Notes under the pieces: model-generated
Told to the model about the DNA's origin: nothing
Databases searched by the model: none
What the model saw: the letters and a program-made list of their open reading frames with translations, nothing else
Translations under genes and position numbers: made by a program
In this document: positions 24,367-35,426 of the stretch, piece after piece
How the letters are laid out: every line of letters starts with the position of its first letter
How positions within the stretch are numbered: the stretch's first letter is position 1
Source: Perognathus longimembris pacificus
Taxonomy: Eukaryota > Chordata > Mammalia > Rodentia > Heteromyidae
Length of the DNA: 64,000 bases
Assembly: GCF_023159225.1 (NCBI RefSeq)
Contig: NC_063188.1
Location: 29,215,475 to 29,279,474 of the forward strand
Reading direction: 5' to 3'

Positions 24367-24368
24367 TA

Positions 24369-24386
24369 TGGTGCCCACGTGGGGCA
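24369..24386 (+). promoter_or_regulatory. Primer binding site, tRNA-Lys1,2 type
   Basis: TGGTGCCCACGTGGGGC lies two bases after the LTR. It differs from the known Lys1,2 site by one substitution and one missing A, which places the element among class II (beta-like/ERVK) retroelements. Confidence 0.8.
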
Positions 24387-24463
24387 TGAACGCACGGCTG
24401 GGAATTTTGGGGTTCAGCGACCCGCATAAGCTGCTCTAAGTACATGGTTTTCAGGAGTGGGAC

Positions 24464-25222
24464 ATGTCCTCCAAATGGGGGGGGGGGCAAACGCATAAAG
24501 AGCAGGTGGGCTTGCGGGGCCTCACGAGTCCCGAGATGCAGCACCGGAAAGAGTTGGGGCACGCGTCCAGCTGCTTGGGAAACCGTGGCATGGCGGCAGC
24601 AGAGCTTTTGGGAGAAAACTGCTTTTGGGCCAAGATGCGGGTCTCACAGCAGCTGGTCGGGGCCCCAGAGCGGTCTGTGAAAGGACCCCTGCTGTGTCCG
24701 CCTGTCATTTGCAGGCTTGTGGCTGCCGATAGACACCGCCGGACCACAGCGGGAGGCCTGGTGCCTGAGAGCAGCAGTAAAGCGGTGAGGCCAAGGGGAG
24801 CGCGGGCCGGCGGCCGGGCTCTGGGAGTGGGCGGCAGAGGCAGGAGTGCGAAGGCAGTGGCCTCGGGCTGGGGTCAATCCTGCTCCGCTCACCCTGGGCC
24901 AGGCATCCCAACTAGGGTTCATGAGCGGCGGCAAGCGCCTGACTCTGGAGATATGGCGGCGGTGGCTTTCGGACGAAAACTGCTTTTGGGATGTTTTACT
25001 AATCACATGTGTTTAAGTCACCAGTGGTGGACTACCAGAGATGCCAGAACCTACGCCTACTTCTACCTCACCGCCAAAAGAGGAATGTCTGCACTTGGCG
25101 CGAAGACCAGCTTCTCTGGACAAAGCCAGACGGAAGGCCACTTTACCTACCCCTTATATATCTTCTGTCAGCATTTAGCCTTATGCCTACATATACCATA
25201 TGTTTGCAACATCCCCCGCTAA
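24464..25222 (+). CDS. Unidentified 252-codon open frame in the ERV interior
   Basis: Open from the Met of MSSKWGGGQTHKEQ to 25,222, just before the polypurine tract, covering most of the region between the LTRs. The first 170 residues are rich in Arg, Gly, Ala and Ser. The last 80 contain an aromatic/Cys stretch (TYAYFYLTAKRG). I see no matrix, capsid, nucleocapsid Cys-His box, protease DTG, RT or envelope hallmark. A duplicated segment inside it encodes ELLGENCFW near residue 49 and GRKLLLG near residue 171. It may be a chance frame favoured by GC content (few stop codons) rather than a protein. Confidence 0.3.
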   Translation: MSSKWGGGQTHKEQVGLRGLTSPEMQHRKELGHASSCLGNRGMAAAELLGENCFWAKMRVSQQLVGAPERSVKGPLLCPPVICRLVAADRHRRTTAGGLVPESSSKAVRPRGARAGGRALGVGGRGRSAKAVASGWGQSCSAHPGPGIPTRVHERRQAPDSGDMAAVAFGRKLLLGCFTNHMCLSHQWWTTRDARTYAYFYLTAKRGMSALGAKTSFSGQSQTEGHFTYPLYIFCQHLALCLHIPYVCNIPR

Positions 25223-25225
25223 TTT

Positions 25226-25246
25226 AAAGAAAAAAAAAGGAGCAGA
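25226..25246 (+). promoter_or_regulatory. Polypurine tract of the ERV
   Basis: AAAGAAAAAAAAAGGAGCAGA directly abuts the 3' LTR start (TATTGGGGAC), the expected position for the plus-strand primer of a retroviral element. Confidence 0.8.
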
Positions 25247-25779
25247 TATTGGGGACAGCTGTGCCTTTAAGAGGCCACAGCTGGCTTTAGCCTTTAACCG
25301 GAAGAGAAACCCCAGCCCCTGGGGCAAGCACATGTTGGCCCTTGGGGGATTGTGATCCCCACCCACAGAGGAAGTTTCATGACATCACCTGATGGGCATC
25401 CCAGTCAGCCAATCAGTCAGTCACCCCAAGTCCTTCCCCTTCCGCCTTTGTCATCGTAATAAATCCTTCTCCCCACCCTCTGGGACGTGGAGACCCATTC
25501 AAACATCCAACTGCCTCCCCGATATCTTTGTCCTGTGGCTCCTGACACATTATGGGGGGGCTGAGGAAGGGATTTCAGAATCCCACTTCAGCTTAGAGCA
25601 GTCCGGTAAGGACACGCCTTAATTCTTCTGCTGGTATGAGGGTTAGGGCGGAGTTTCTTCCATAGAATTGAGGTTCAGGCATTCCCCCGGGAGATGGGGG
25701 GGAAGGGGTCCTAGAGACCCCAACATTTGGGCAACTCCTCCGGAGAAGTGAGGAGAAGGGGTCCTCAGAGGCCCTGACA
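25247..25779 (+). repeat. 3' LTR of the short ERV, with a duplicated terminus
   Basis: Matches the 5' LTR up to CCAACA at 25,725, then carries 54 extra bases ending in 'agaaggggtcctcagaggcc' CTGACA at 25,779. That extra piece repeats the LTR's own terminal segment. Using 25,779 as the true end gives the better six-base target duplication. Confidence 0.75.
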
Positions 25780-25785
25780 AAAGTC

Positions 25786-27006
25786 CATACATTTTTTAGT
25801 TCTGATTTTATACTATAGGCCATTTATTCTGTACGATTTAATTTCTGCTTCTCCTTCTATTTCTTTTCTCTGAAGTCTTTATATCTGAGCCATAACATCT
25901 ACCTATCAGGATTCAACTTTAAGTCATATTTTGTGATGTTTCTACATCTATATTCTCACCTGGTACTAGATTTCCAAAACATCATTTATTTATGTGTATT
26001 TGTGTGTCTGTTAGTTGTTTTCTGATTTGTTTTTATGTTGTCTTCATTTTTACTTATTTATTATTTTATTCTGCATGATTGATTCTCTTTATTTCTTCTC
26101 CCTATTTTCTACCCCTACACAATGTTAACTAGATTTTTTCTACTTATCTTATTCTACTTTCTCTTACCAAGCTTAGCTTCCACCTATTATTTTTAATATA
26201 ATCAATTATCTAGTATTAATCATTAGGGTTGCTTCTATTATTTCCTTCTTGTTGCCACATTGATTAAGCTTTACATAGATAATGGTGATATATTTTTCCT
26301 TCTATATTTATCTAATGATATTGAATCACTAGTGATGACTAGCCTTCATTAGAGATTGCCACAAATACAAGGTAGTGGTTTATCAATTGCAAAATCTTTT
26401 TCAGCAAAGCTCATTCACCTAAGTAGAGTCTTGCTCACAAGGTACTGAAGATCGAAATTGTTTGGTAACTGAACCATACCATTTTAAATCAGTAATCGGA
26501 AAATACATAATAACCCAGCCATTATCCAGCCTTAAATTATGTGTAAGAAATCACTGGAAATGTCACAGGAGACTGAAAGTCCCACCAAAACTTGGCCCCA
26601 AATGCACAAGTGTCAGTGAGAAGTCAATAAATACATGAATATACATGGCAACATATCTCTCTCAAAAGTCAGAAACTCTACAATAAATACTTAACTTGTT
26701 AGAACCATAGAGCCCCCTGGGAACTATGACTTGGTGCAATAAGTATGGTATGCATGGACAATGCCTGAATTCATTGGGAAACTGCTGATTATGCGACTGC
26801 TTATCTTGTATCTGAGTAAAAACAAGGGATTCTGTGTACTTGAAATTCTGCAGTAGTCCTGTCAAAAGATAGGATATATGCTTGTGTGTATTTATCTTAC
26901 TGCTTCCAAATATCCTATTAACTACCTCCTTGGAATATGCTCTTTGAATCTAACCCCTTAGTAGTGGAAGATAAGAAAGATCTTAAGTTTAGTCACATTT
27001 ATTGAT
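25786..27006. other. AT-rich intergenic sequence
   Basis: Pyrimidine-rich on this strand from 25,840 to 26,170. No gene or clear repeat recognised. Confidence 0.45.
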
Positions 27007-27020
27007 TAAACTCATTTCTT

Positions 27021-27243
27021 TTTTTTCTTTTCTTTTTTTTTTTTTTTTTTTGGCCAGTCCTGGGCCTTGGACTCAGGGCCTGAGCACTGTCCCTGGTTTC
27101 TTCCCGCTCAAGGCTAGTACTCTGCCACTTGAGCCACAGCACCGCTTCTGGCCGTTTTCTGTATATGTGGTGCTGGGGAATCGAACCTATGGCCTCATGT
27201 ATCCGAGGCAGGCACTCTTGCCACTAGGCTATATCCCCAGCCC
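27021..27243 (-). mobile_element. Dimeric tRNA SINE
   Basis: Complete copy on the minus strand. The T run at 27,021-27,051 is its A tail, the complement of GGACTGGCC follows, and the head ends at 27,243. Target duplication taaactcatttctt lies at 27,007-27,020 and 27,244-27,257. Confidence 0.92.
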
Positions 27244-27395
27244 TAAACTCATTTCTTGCTCTCAATATTTTTGGATGAGTAAAGTTTTTAACCATCATCA
27301 CAGTATCCACTGGACAGAACCAGCATTCAGTAATAGTGGAAATATAGAAATTTGAAACAATGAATTAAGAAATAAAAACGGCAAGAATGACCAAT

Positions 27396-27592
27396 GGGAG
27401 CTGAGAATATGACCTCGTGGTAGAGTGCTTGCCTCACATACATGAAGCTCTGGGTTCAATTCCTCAGCACCACCTACATAGAAAAAAACAGAAATGGTGC
27501 TATGGCTCAAGTGGTAGAGTGCTAGCCTTGAGCAAAAAGTAGCCAGGGACAGTGCTCAGGCCTTGAGTTCAAGCCCTGGGACTGGAGAAAAT
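27396..27592 (+). mobile_element. Dimeric tRNA SINE, older copy
   Basis: Both monomers are present but diverged (GGTTCAATTCC as B box, short interrupted tail). Flanks aagaatgaccaat (27,383) and aagaatgatcaat (27,593) form the target duplication with one mismatch. Confidence 0.88.
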
Positions 27593-27757
27593 AAGAATGA
27601 TCAATAGAATTAAAGTGAGGGTGTACAGGAAACTGAATGAATTTAAACAGCATGAAAACAACTAGAGAATTCAAAGAGTTAAATGAAATTAAAAAAGAAA
27701 GTACGAGATAGGAAAGAGGAATTCAATAATGATAAAGAACATTAAAAATTAAATTGA

Positions 27758-27984
27758 TGGGGCTGGGGATATGGCCTAGTGGCAAGAGTGCTTGCCTTGT
27801 ATACATGAGGCCCTGGGTTCGATTCCCCAGCACCACATATACAGAAAACGGCCAGAAGTGGCGCTGTGGCTCAAGTGGCAGAGTGCTAGCCTTGAGCAAA
27901 AAGAAGCCAGGGGCAGTGCTCAGGCCCTGAGTTCAAGGCCCAGGACTGGCCAAAAAATAAAAATAAAACTAAAATAAATAAAAG
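27758..27984 (+). mobile_element. Dimeric tRNA SINE
   Basis: Near-consensus copy: TGGCCTAGTGGCAAGAGTG, GGTTCGATTCC, GGCTCAAGTGGCAGAGTG, GGACTGGCC, then an A-rich tail. Target duplication taaaaattaaattga lies at 27,743-27,757 and 27,985-27,999. Confidence 0.92.
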
Positions 27985-28039
27985 TAAAAATTAAATTGAA
28001 ATCTCAGTTATTTCCAAATTAATAGCCCAAACAGAAAAC

Positions 28040-28349
28040 TCACAAATCTAGGTAATTATCCAGAACAAGTCAAAAATAGGATGTCAGAGATTAAAGATAA
28101 TATTGAAGACTTTGATCAAATAGTTTAAAACCGTAGAAAAATCTTAAGAAAATATGAATGCAAGAAGACTTCTAAGACTCTAAGATGGAACCTAAAAATC
28201 ATGGTAAAGCAGGGAAAAAAGATACAAACTAAAAATATTCAGATTTTCTCAACCACAAGAGAACATCATTTTAAATTAAATATATAGAATAAGGAAAGAA
28301 TATTAAAAGCTGAAAAAGAGAACAGACTAGCTATATAATGGCAAACCCA
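28040..28349 (+). mobile_element. Ancient L1-type element, ORF1 part, left piece
   Basis: The conceptual translation contains an ORF1-like stretch (ERILKAEKENRLAI near 28,290-28,335) that continues after the younger L1 insertion into FLTQVLHSKANMNCLKYNNC and the C-terminal domain. Many stops and frameshifts. Confidence 0.65.
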
Positions 28350-28369
28350 TTAGAATAACAGATTTCTTA

Positions 28370-29279
28370 TTTTTGAGCTTTCTTTTTTAAATTTAATTTT
28401 ATAGTACAGGTGATGTTCAGAAGGGTTACAGTTACATATGTAACATACTTAGTACATTTCTTGTCAAACTTGTCACCCCTCCCTCATTTTTCTCCCACTT
28501 TCCCTATGCCCATACCCCCTAAGTTGTACAGTTAATATCAGGTGAATATCTCTGTTACATTAGTTTGATCTTTCCCTTCTCTTCCCTTCACTAATCAGAT
28601 AAATGTATGTATAATACCCAGGGTACCAAAATAAAATACAGTGACAATAGGGGATAAAACATAGGCAAGAAAAATGAAAGAAAAAAGCAGTATGTGAACA
28701 TAATACATGAAAAACAACAACAACAATGGAAAACCTCTTGTTTCCAAATCTCGGAGTTCATTTTGTTTAGCATCATCTTGTATGACCATATGTGCATAGC
28801 TATTGAACTGTTGTGATCCTCCACTAAGACTGTCCTAGACATATACTAATTATTACAAATGAGGGAAGCCATGCAATCTATGTTTCTTTGGGTCTGGCTC
28901 ACTTCACTTAGTATGATTATTTTCAAGTCTTTCCATTTTCTTACTAATGGGGCTATGCCATTTTTTCTGGTAGAAGCGTTGAATTCTATTGTGTAGAAAC
29001 ATCACATTTTCTTGATCCATTCTTATACCAAGAGGCATCAGGGTTGGTTCCACATGTTAGCTATGCTACATAATGCTGCAATAAACATGGTTGCGCTAGT
29101 AGCTTTAGTTTGGCCTTATTTGTGATCATGTGCATAAATGCCCAGGAGTGGGATTGCTGGGTTTTAGGGGAGCTCTTTTGAGGAACTTCCATACTGTTTT
29201 TCAGAGTGATTGAACAAATTTTCACTCTCTTCAATAATGTAGTAGTGTTCCCTTTTTGCCACGTCCTCATCAGCATCTG
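28370..29279 (-). mobile_element. 5'-truncated L1 inserted in the ancient L1
   Basis: Minus-strand L1 3' UTR and ORF2 C-terminus (910 bases). The perfect 20-base target duplication ttagaataacagatttctta is at 28,350-28,369 and 29,280-29,299. It belongs to the older 3' UTR type also seen at 12,431-12,806, 58,646-59,328 and 61,080-61,745. Confidence 0.92.
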
Positions 29280-29299
29280 TTAGAATAACAGATTTCTTA

Positions 29300-30360
29300 A
29301 CACAAGTACTACATTCCAAGGCCAATATGAATTGTCTTAAATATAATAACTGTCAACCTATATTAGTATTCCCTGCAAAACAATCATTCATAATTGAAGG
29401 AAAAATTAAGACTTTCCATGATGAACAAAAGTTAAAAGAAGTCATGACTGATAAACTAGGACTGCAAAAGACACTTAAGAAAATCCTATCAACAGAAGAA
29501 AAAAAAAATCCGAAAAATACAAGAAAGAAAAATTCTTACTAGATTAGCATGGGAAATAATAGACTAGAAAATAGATAGAGGAAGAATAGACAGAAGGACG
29601 AATCTTAAAAGAAACAACAACAAAATAACAAAAGAATACTATATGCTTTTAAATATTCACATCAAATGTTAATGGCCTCAACTCTTTGATCAAGACATAG
29701 GACAATATATATTAAAAAGCAAGCCCCACAACTTATTACCTTTAAGAAATATATCTCACTGACAGACAAATATAGGCTTAATGTTAAAGAATGGGGAAAA
29801 TATCTTAGAAGAAAATTGACTGTAAAAGTAGGCAGGAGTGAAACCCATCATTTAAGGAAGGCATCTGTAAACTCAGAATGTTTATTGCAGAACTGTTCAT
29901 GAGTCAAACTATTGAATTAGCTGACATAATCCTAAACACACAAAAAATGACTAAAGAAGATGTGATGTATATGCACATATACAATGATACATACCATGGA
30001 ATATTTCAACGCCACAAAGAAAAATATGATCATTCCACTTATAGAGAATGTATAAACTTAGAGACCATTGTGTTGAATAAGATAAATCATGCTCAAAAAG
30101 CCAAATATTGTATATTTTCACTCATATATGGAAACTATATCTAAGTGACATACACACACATATGTCATGATTATAATTCTGTAACTCTTTTTTAAAAAAT
30201 GAGAAAGAAGGGAAATTCATACAGAATTGTGGAAGATAAATAACTTTCTAATACATTACAACTATGTATGCAGATGTCAAAGAATATCAATGAAAACTGT
30301 CCACTAATGGAGAGTTGGCAGATGGAGAAAAAAGCAATAGACAGTGTTGCTTGATGAATA
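29300..30360 (+). mobile_element. Ancient L1-type element, ORF1 C-terminus to 3' end, most of ORF2 missing
   Basis: The ORF1 C-terminal domain is readable at 29,327-29,542 (NNCQPILVFPAKQSFIIEGK, then KIKTFHDEQKLKE). A decayed ORF2 start follows (SNVNGLNSL near 29,657-29,690). The sequence then jumps to the ORF2 C-terminus: FIAELFMSQTIELA and CINLETIVLNKINHAQKAKY at 29,880-30,120. ORF1 plus 3' end with ORF2 largely absent recalls HAL1-type elements, but the ORF2-like N-terminus suggests an ordinary L1 with an internal deletion. Confidence 0.6.
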
Positions 30361-30492
30361 TAATACATATAAATCTTTTTTTTTAAAAGTAATGAAACTC
30401 ATTGCTACAATTACTACCCCATACAAATAAAACAGAACAACAACTCCCCCCCCCAAAATCCCCAAATGACAATAAAGTAAAACAGGCCCTAC

Positions 30493-31105
30493 TGGGGTGC
30501 AGGGGTCGCTGCACCCTGGGTGCTCTCCCGACCAGCAGGAGAGGCGAGGAAACGCACCCCACTGAGGGTGAACCTAGAATAGGTAATGAGCCGCTAGTCG
30601 CGCACATGCAGCCCAACCCAACCTTTCTGCTGGGGTTAGACAGTCAGTCGACTCAGGAGAAGTTCAAGACTGCTCTCCGTTTATTGGCGTGAACTTGATC
30701 TTAAGTATGGGCAATGGCGGCAGGAAGAGGAGGGGTTTAAGGTACCTAGCCAGGGGCTACAATTGGTGATCGGAGCTGTCAGTCAAGGGCGGAAGGCCAT
30801 GGGACCTCCCTAAGGGGCAGCCTAAGTCTACTTCACTACTAGCAGGACCACCCTCAGGTTACCACTGGCCGCCATCTTGCTGCACGTGGTCTTAAGGCTG
30901 GGCGGCGTGGCCAGCTAGAGCCGCCTTTCCAGTTTCGGGACCTGAAGGCAGGTGGGGCTAGCCCGGATCCCTCTTCCAGAAGGCAAACAAACATGCCCCC
31001 AGGGACTGAGGCAGGCAGGGCTCTTCAGGGCCTCACTCCTGGGAGGTGGCGCAACAGCCATACACCTCCAGGGTGCGAACAGGTGGGGCCAGTTGGTGCA
31101 CCCCA
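30493..31105 (-). repeat. Solo LTR of an endogenous retrovirus
   Basis: A GC-rich 613-base block in AT-rich DNA. Its ends are inverted: TGGGGTGCA at 30,493 and TGCACCCCA at 31,097-31,105. On the minus strand AATAAA (complement at 30,680-30,685) sits about 190 bases before the 3' end, as expected for an LTR with R-U5. CAAGATGGCGGCC (YY1-like, complement near 30,868-30,880) is present. No internal retroviral sequence adjoins. Flanking duplications are not clear. Confidence 0.65.
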
Positions 31106-32236
31106 CACTGGGGAAGAACCTATTAGCAGGAGGAAGGGAGGATTGCAAAAGAGAATGAATGAGGATGAATATGGTCAGAATAGTATCATGCATGTTTGAA
31201 AATAAAAAAAATGAAAGTTGTTGAAATTATTTTAAGATGTGGAGGGTGAGGAATGTGAGAGATTTAAAGCAGGAGTGAGTTTGAGATATTTTGTACACAT
31301 GTGGGAAAATGTCACAAGGCAATCACCCTGGTACAAGTAATATTGTTAATGAACATTGTTAAGTGTTTTCCTGAAGTTTATCCTTTTAGTGGCACATGGC
31401 TTTTAAAATGGATTCGAAGGTCCCTGATTATTTATTTCATCCAATACTTTGATTTTCTAAGAAGAGGTAAAAATGAAAAATGAAGTATCAAAGTTTAACA
31501 GGAGCTTAAAAAATTCTTATTCTCTGGAACCTAAGCTATTGAAGAGCTATGAAAGCTTTTGTTTATTTGCACTGATGTGCCTCTGTGTCAAAAATTGGAT
31601 TCTTGTTTCTGAAATGAAAATTGTGTTTCAGTTTTGCACCACCTTAAGAATAAAATGGACACCTGGCGTCAGCTTATCAGGTTGAATGGTGATAGGAATG
31701 ACAGAAAATATGTGCAACAGTGTGGGTACTCTGACTTAGAGAATTTATAAATGCCACAGCTGCAAAATACTCTGTCTGTTAAAAGATTTGGTAATAGTGA
31801 ACTAGAAAACCTATTTTGATTAAAAGACTATTTTCCCATGTCATCTTATTTACAACTAATATAGATTCATTAGGTCATTATTTAGCAATATGACTTTCTC
31901 ATTGTCTCAATGGGTTTTATATTTGGTCTCAGTGTTTTATTATTTCTCTCCATTTTTTTAAATAACTCATTTCCTTAATCAGTGCTGTACATTTTTAAAA
32001 TCACAAAATGAATTGTATATAATAAAATTATACGATACAAAAAAAAAAAAAAACCAGGAAATGTGACTCTGAAAGAGAAATAACCAATGGCCAATACCCA
32101 GAGATGGACTACACACTGAAATTTTCAGGAAGAAATATTTGAAAGCTATTTTGTGTATTGATATCATATATATGTCTATATGTATGCTGTAGCATACAAT
32201 AAAATACTGAAAGCATACATAATACAGAGCTATTCT
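31106..32236. other. Intergenic sequence
   Basis: Nothing recognised apart from an A run at 32,039-32,053. Confidence 0.5.
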
Positions 32237-34908
32237 TTTTTTCTTTATTGTCAAAGTGTAGTACAGAGGGGTTACAGATTCATATGTAAGGTATTGAGTA
32301 CATTTCTCATTCAACTTGTTACCTCCTCCCTCATTTCCCCCCCTCCCCCAATGAGTTGTACATTTGGATTACACCAAATGGTTTTGTAAGTATTGCTTTT
32401 GGAATGGTTTGTCTTTTTATCCCTTGTCTCTTGAATTTGATATTCCCTTTCCCTTCCCTAGTTCTAATACACATATAAACATTTTCCAGGTTACTCAGAT
32501 GAGATACAGTGATAGCAGGGGTAAAACCACAAGGAGGGAATGCAAGAGAAGTGAAACAAACCAAAACACTCAATCAAATAAACAGCCAGGGAAAAAAAGT
32601 TATAGTTTCACATGGCATGTTCCAAATAATTACAACAATGATATAACTCTTGTTTCCATAGTAGAGTTCATTTCACTTAGCGCCATCTTACATGATCATA
32701 TGGGTATAGCCATTGGGCTATTTTGATCTTTTGCTCTGAGTAGCCTAGTCATGTACTAGCTATTCCCTATGAGGGACACCATAGGGTTTATGTTTCTTTG
32801 GACCTGGGTTACTATACTTAGTATGATTATTTCAAAGTCCTTCCATTTCCTTACAAATGGGTCAATGTCATTCTTTGTGAAGAGGCATAGAATTCCATTG
32901 TGTATATGTACCACATTTTCCTGATCCACTCATCTACTGAGGGGCATCTGGCTCGGTTCCATGTTTTAGCAATGACAAGTTGTGCTGCAATGAACATAGT
33001 TGTGATGGTCGCTTTAGTATTGCCTTGCTTGTAATCTGTTGGGTAGATGCCTAAAAGTGGGGCTGTTGGGCCATGGGGGAGCTCTATATTTAGCCTTCTT
33101 AGGAATCTCCACACTGCTTTCCAGAGGGGTTGAACAAGTTTGCATTCCCAACAGTGTAGTAGGGTTCCCTTTTGGCCACATCCCCTCCAGCATTTGTTAT
33201 TATTAGATTTCCTGATAATGGACATTCTTACTGGGGTGAGGTGGAATCTCAATGTTCTTTTGACTTGCATTTCTTTATGGCCAGTAATGTAGAACACTTT
33301 TTCATGTGTCTCTTGGCCATTCTCATTTCCTCTTCAGAGAAGTCTCTTTTTAGGTCTTTAGCCTATTTGTTTAGGTAGCTGTTGGTTCTTTGATTTTTTT
33401 TTTTTAGAGGAATTTAACTTTTTGAGTTCTGTGTATAATTTAGATATTAGGCATTTGTCCATTGAATGGCTGGTAACAATCTTCTCCCAATCTGTGGGTT
33501 TTCTGTTTATCTTGTAAGCTATGACTTTTGCCCTGCAGAAGCCCTGCAGTTTGATACAGTCCCACTTTTCCAGCCTTTCTTTGATTTGTTAAGTTCCTGG
33601 ACCTATCTTGAGGAAGTTTTTTCCAGTGCCAAGGAGTCCAAGAGTTTCTCCTATTCCTTCTTGCAGTGTTTTCAGGATATCTGATTTTATTTAGAGATCT
33701 TTGATCCATTTAGATTTAATTTGGTGCAGGGTGATAAATAGGGATCTAGGTTTAGTTTGTTACAGTTGTTGACTCAGTTTTGCCCACCATTTGTTGAAGA
33801 GGCTGTCTTTGTTCCAACCTATATTTTTAGCTCCTTTGTCAAAGATTAGGTAACTGTAGGTCAGTGAGTTCATTTCTGGGTCTTCAGTTCTGTTCTTTTG
33901 TTCCTCAGGCCTGCTCTTGTGCCAGTACCATGCTGTTTTCATTACTATAGCTTTTTTATGCAGCTTAAAGTTCAGTATTGATATTCTTCAGGCACTGTTC
34001 TTTCTACTTAGGATTGTTTTGCTACTCGGAGTCTTTCATTGTTCCATATGAATTTCTGGACTGCTTCCTCTATTTCTTTGAAGAATGGTGTTGGGATATT
34101 GATGGGTATTGCATTGAATTTGTAGATAGCTTTTGGTAATATTGCCATTTTAACAATGTGAATCCTCACAATCCAGGAACATGGAGGTTTTTCCGTTTCC
34201 TTATTTCTACCTTAATTTCTTTTTGTAGGTTTTTAAAGTTTTCATCATAGAGTTCTTTTACTTCTTTGGTTAAGGTTATTCCTAGGTATTTTATGTTTCT
34301 TGAGGCTGTTGCAAAAGGTGTTGTTTTCCTCATCTCAGCTTCATTCTTCAGGTTGTTGGCACATATAAAAGTCATTGATTTTTGAGGATTTATTTTATAT
34401 CCTGCTACTTTGCCAAAGTTTTGGATCAGCTCTAGTAGCTTGGGAGTAGCTATGGGGTTCTTTAGGTATAGGATCAAGTTATCTGTGAAGAGAGAAAGTT
34501 TAACTTCGTCTTTTCCTATTTGGATCCCCTTTATGTTTTCTTCTTGCCTCATTGCTCTGGCTAGGAATTCTAGTACTATGTTGAAGAGGAGAGGAGAGAG
34601 CAGACATCCTTGTTTTGCTCCTGATTTTAAAGGGAATGGCTTTAGCTTTTCACCATTTAGTATAATACTTACTATGGGTTTGTCGTAGACATCCTTTATT
34701 ATATTCAGGAATGTTCCCTAGAATCCCAGTTTTTCCAAGGTTTTTATCATGAATGAGTGACAAATTTTATCAAAAGCATCTAGGAATATAACCATGGGAT
34801 TCTTTACCTTGCTCCTGTTGATGTGGTGGATTACATTAATTGACGTGTATATATTGAACCAAGATTGCATCCCTGGAATGAATCCAGTTTGATCATAGTG
34901 TATGGTTG
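32237..34908 (-). mobile_element. L1 A, 3' half (ORF2 RT to 3' UTR)
   Basis: Minus-strand L1: A-rich end at 32,237-32,250, 3' UTR with G-rich tract, ORF2 C-terminus (readable 33,297-32,851 with [16 protein letters not shown]) and RT segment (readable 34,552-34,166). It stops at 34,908 in the oligo-A tract of the RT-coding region, where L1 B is inserted. It continues at 41,670. Confidence 0.9.
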
Positions 34909-35426
34909 TTTTTTATTTTTTCTCAAATTTTTATTATCAAACTGATGTACAGAGAGGTTACAGTTTCATACGTTGGGCATTGGATACATTTCTTGTACTG
35001 TTTGTTACCTTGTCCCTCATGCCCCCCTCCCTCCCCCCCTTTCCCACCCCCCCAGGTGTTCAGTTCAGTTACACCAAACAGTTTTGCAAGTATTGCTTTT
35101 GTACTTATTTCTCTTTTTTTACCCTGTGTCTCTCAAATTTGGTATTCCCTTTGAATTTCCTATTTCCAATACCAGTAAACATGGTTTCCAATATACTCAG
35201 ATAAGATTACAGAGATAGTGTAGGTACAACCATAGGAAGGTGATACAAGAACATCATGAATAATAGAAATTATACATACACATAGTACGTTGAAAGTAGT
35301 TACAACTGTGATATATCAATTGTTTCCATAACATGGAGATCATTTCACTTAGCATCATCTTATGTGTTCATAAGGGTATAGCTATTGGGCCTTGTGATGC
35401 TCTGCTATGGCTTGCCTAAACCTGTA

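Larger units (their letters stand above)
23885..25779 (+). mobile_element. Short non-autonomous endogenous retrovirus (two LTRs, no gag/pol/env)
   Basis: 1.9 kb element with LTRs of about 482 and 533 bases that are highly similar over their shared length. Both carry AATAAA before 'tccttctccccaccctctgg'. The primer binding site and polypurine tract are in the right places. The internal region is only about 880 bases and has no retroviral protease, RT, integrase or envelope signature. The six-base flanks atagtc (23,879-23,884) and aaagtc (25,780-25,785) match at five of six positions, the target-duplication size of class II (ERVK-like) elements. It would depend on proteins supplied by another element. 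Confidence 0.85.

Noticed and set aside
24444..25006. Antisense and alternative frames (78-120 codons) across the ERV interior
   Set aside because: Mutually overlapping in a GC-rich block. Only the longest sense frame is worth testing.
30402..31199. CpG-rich block that could be a gene promoter island
   Set aside because: Bounded by inverted LTR-like ends, has a minus-strand polyadenylation signal, and no exon or gene lies nearby. Better explained as a solo LTR.
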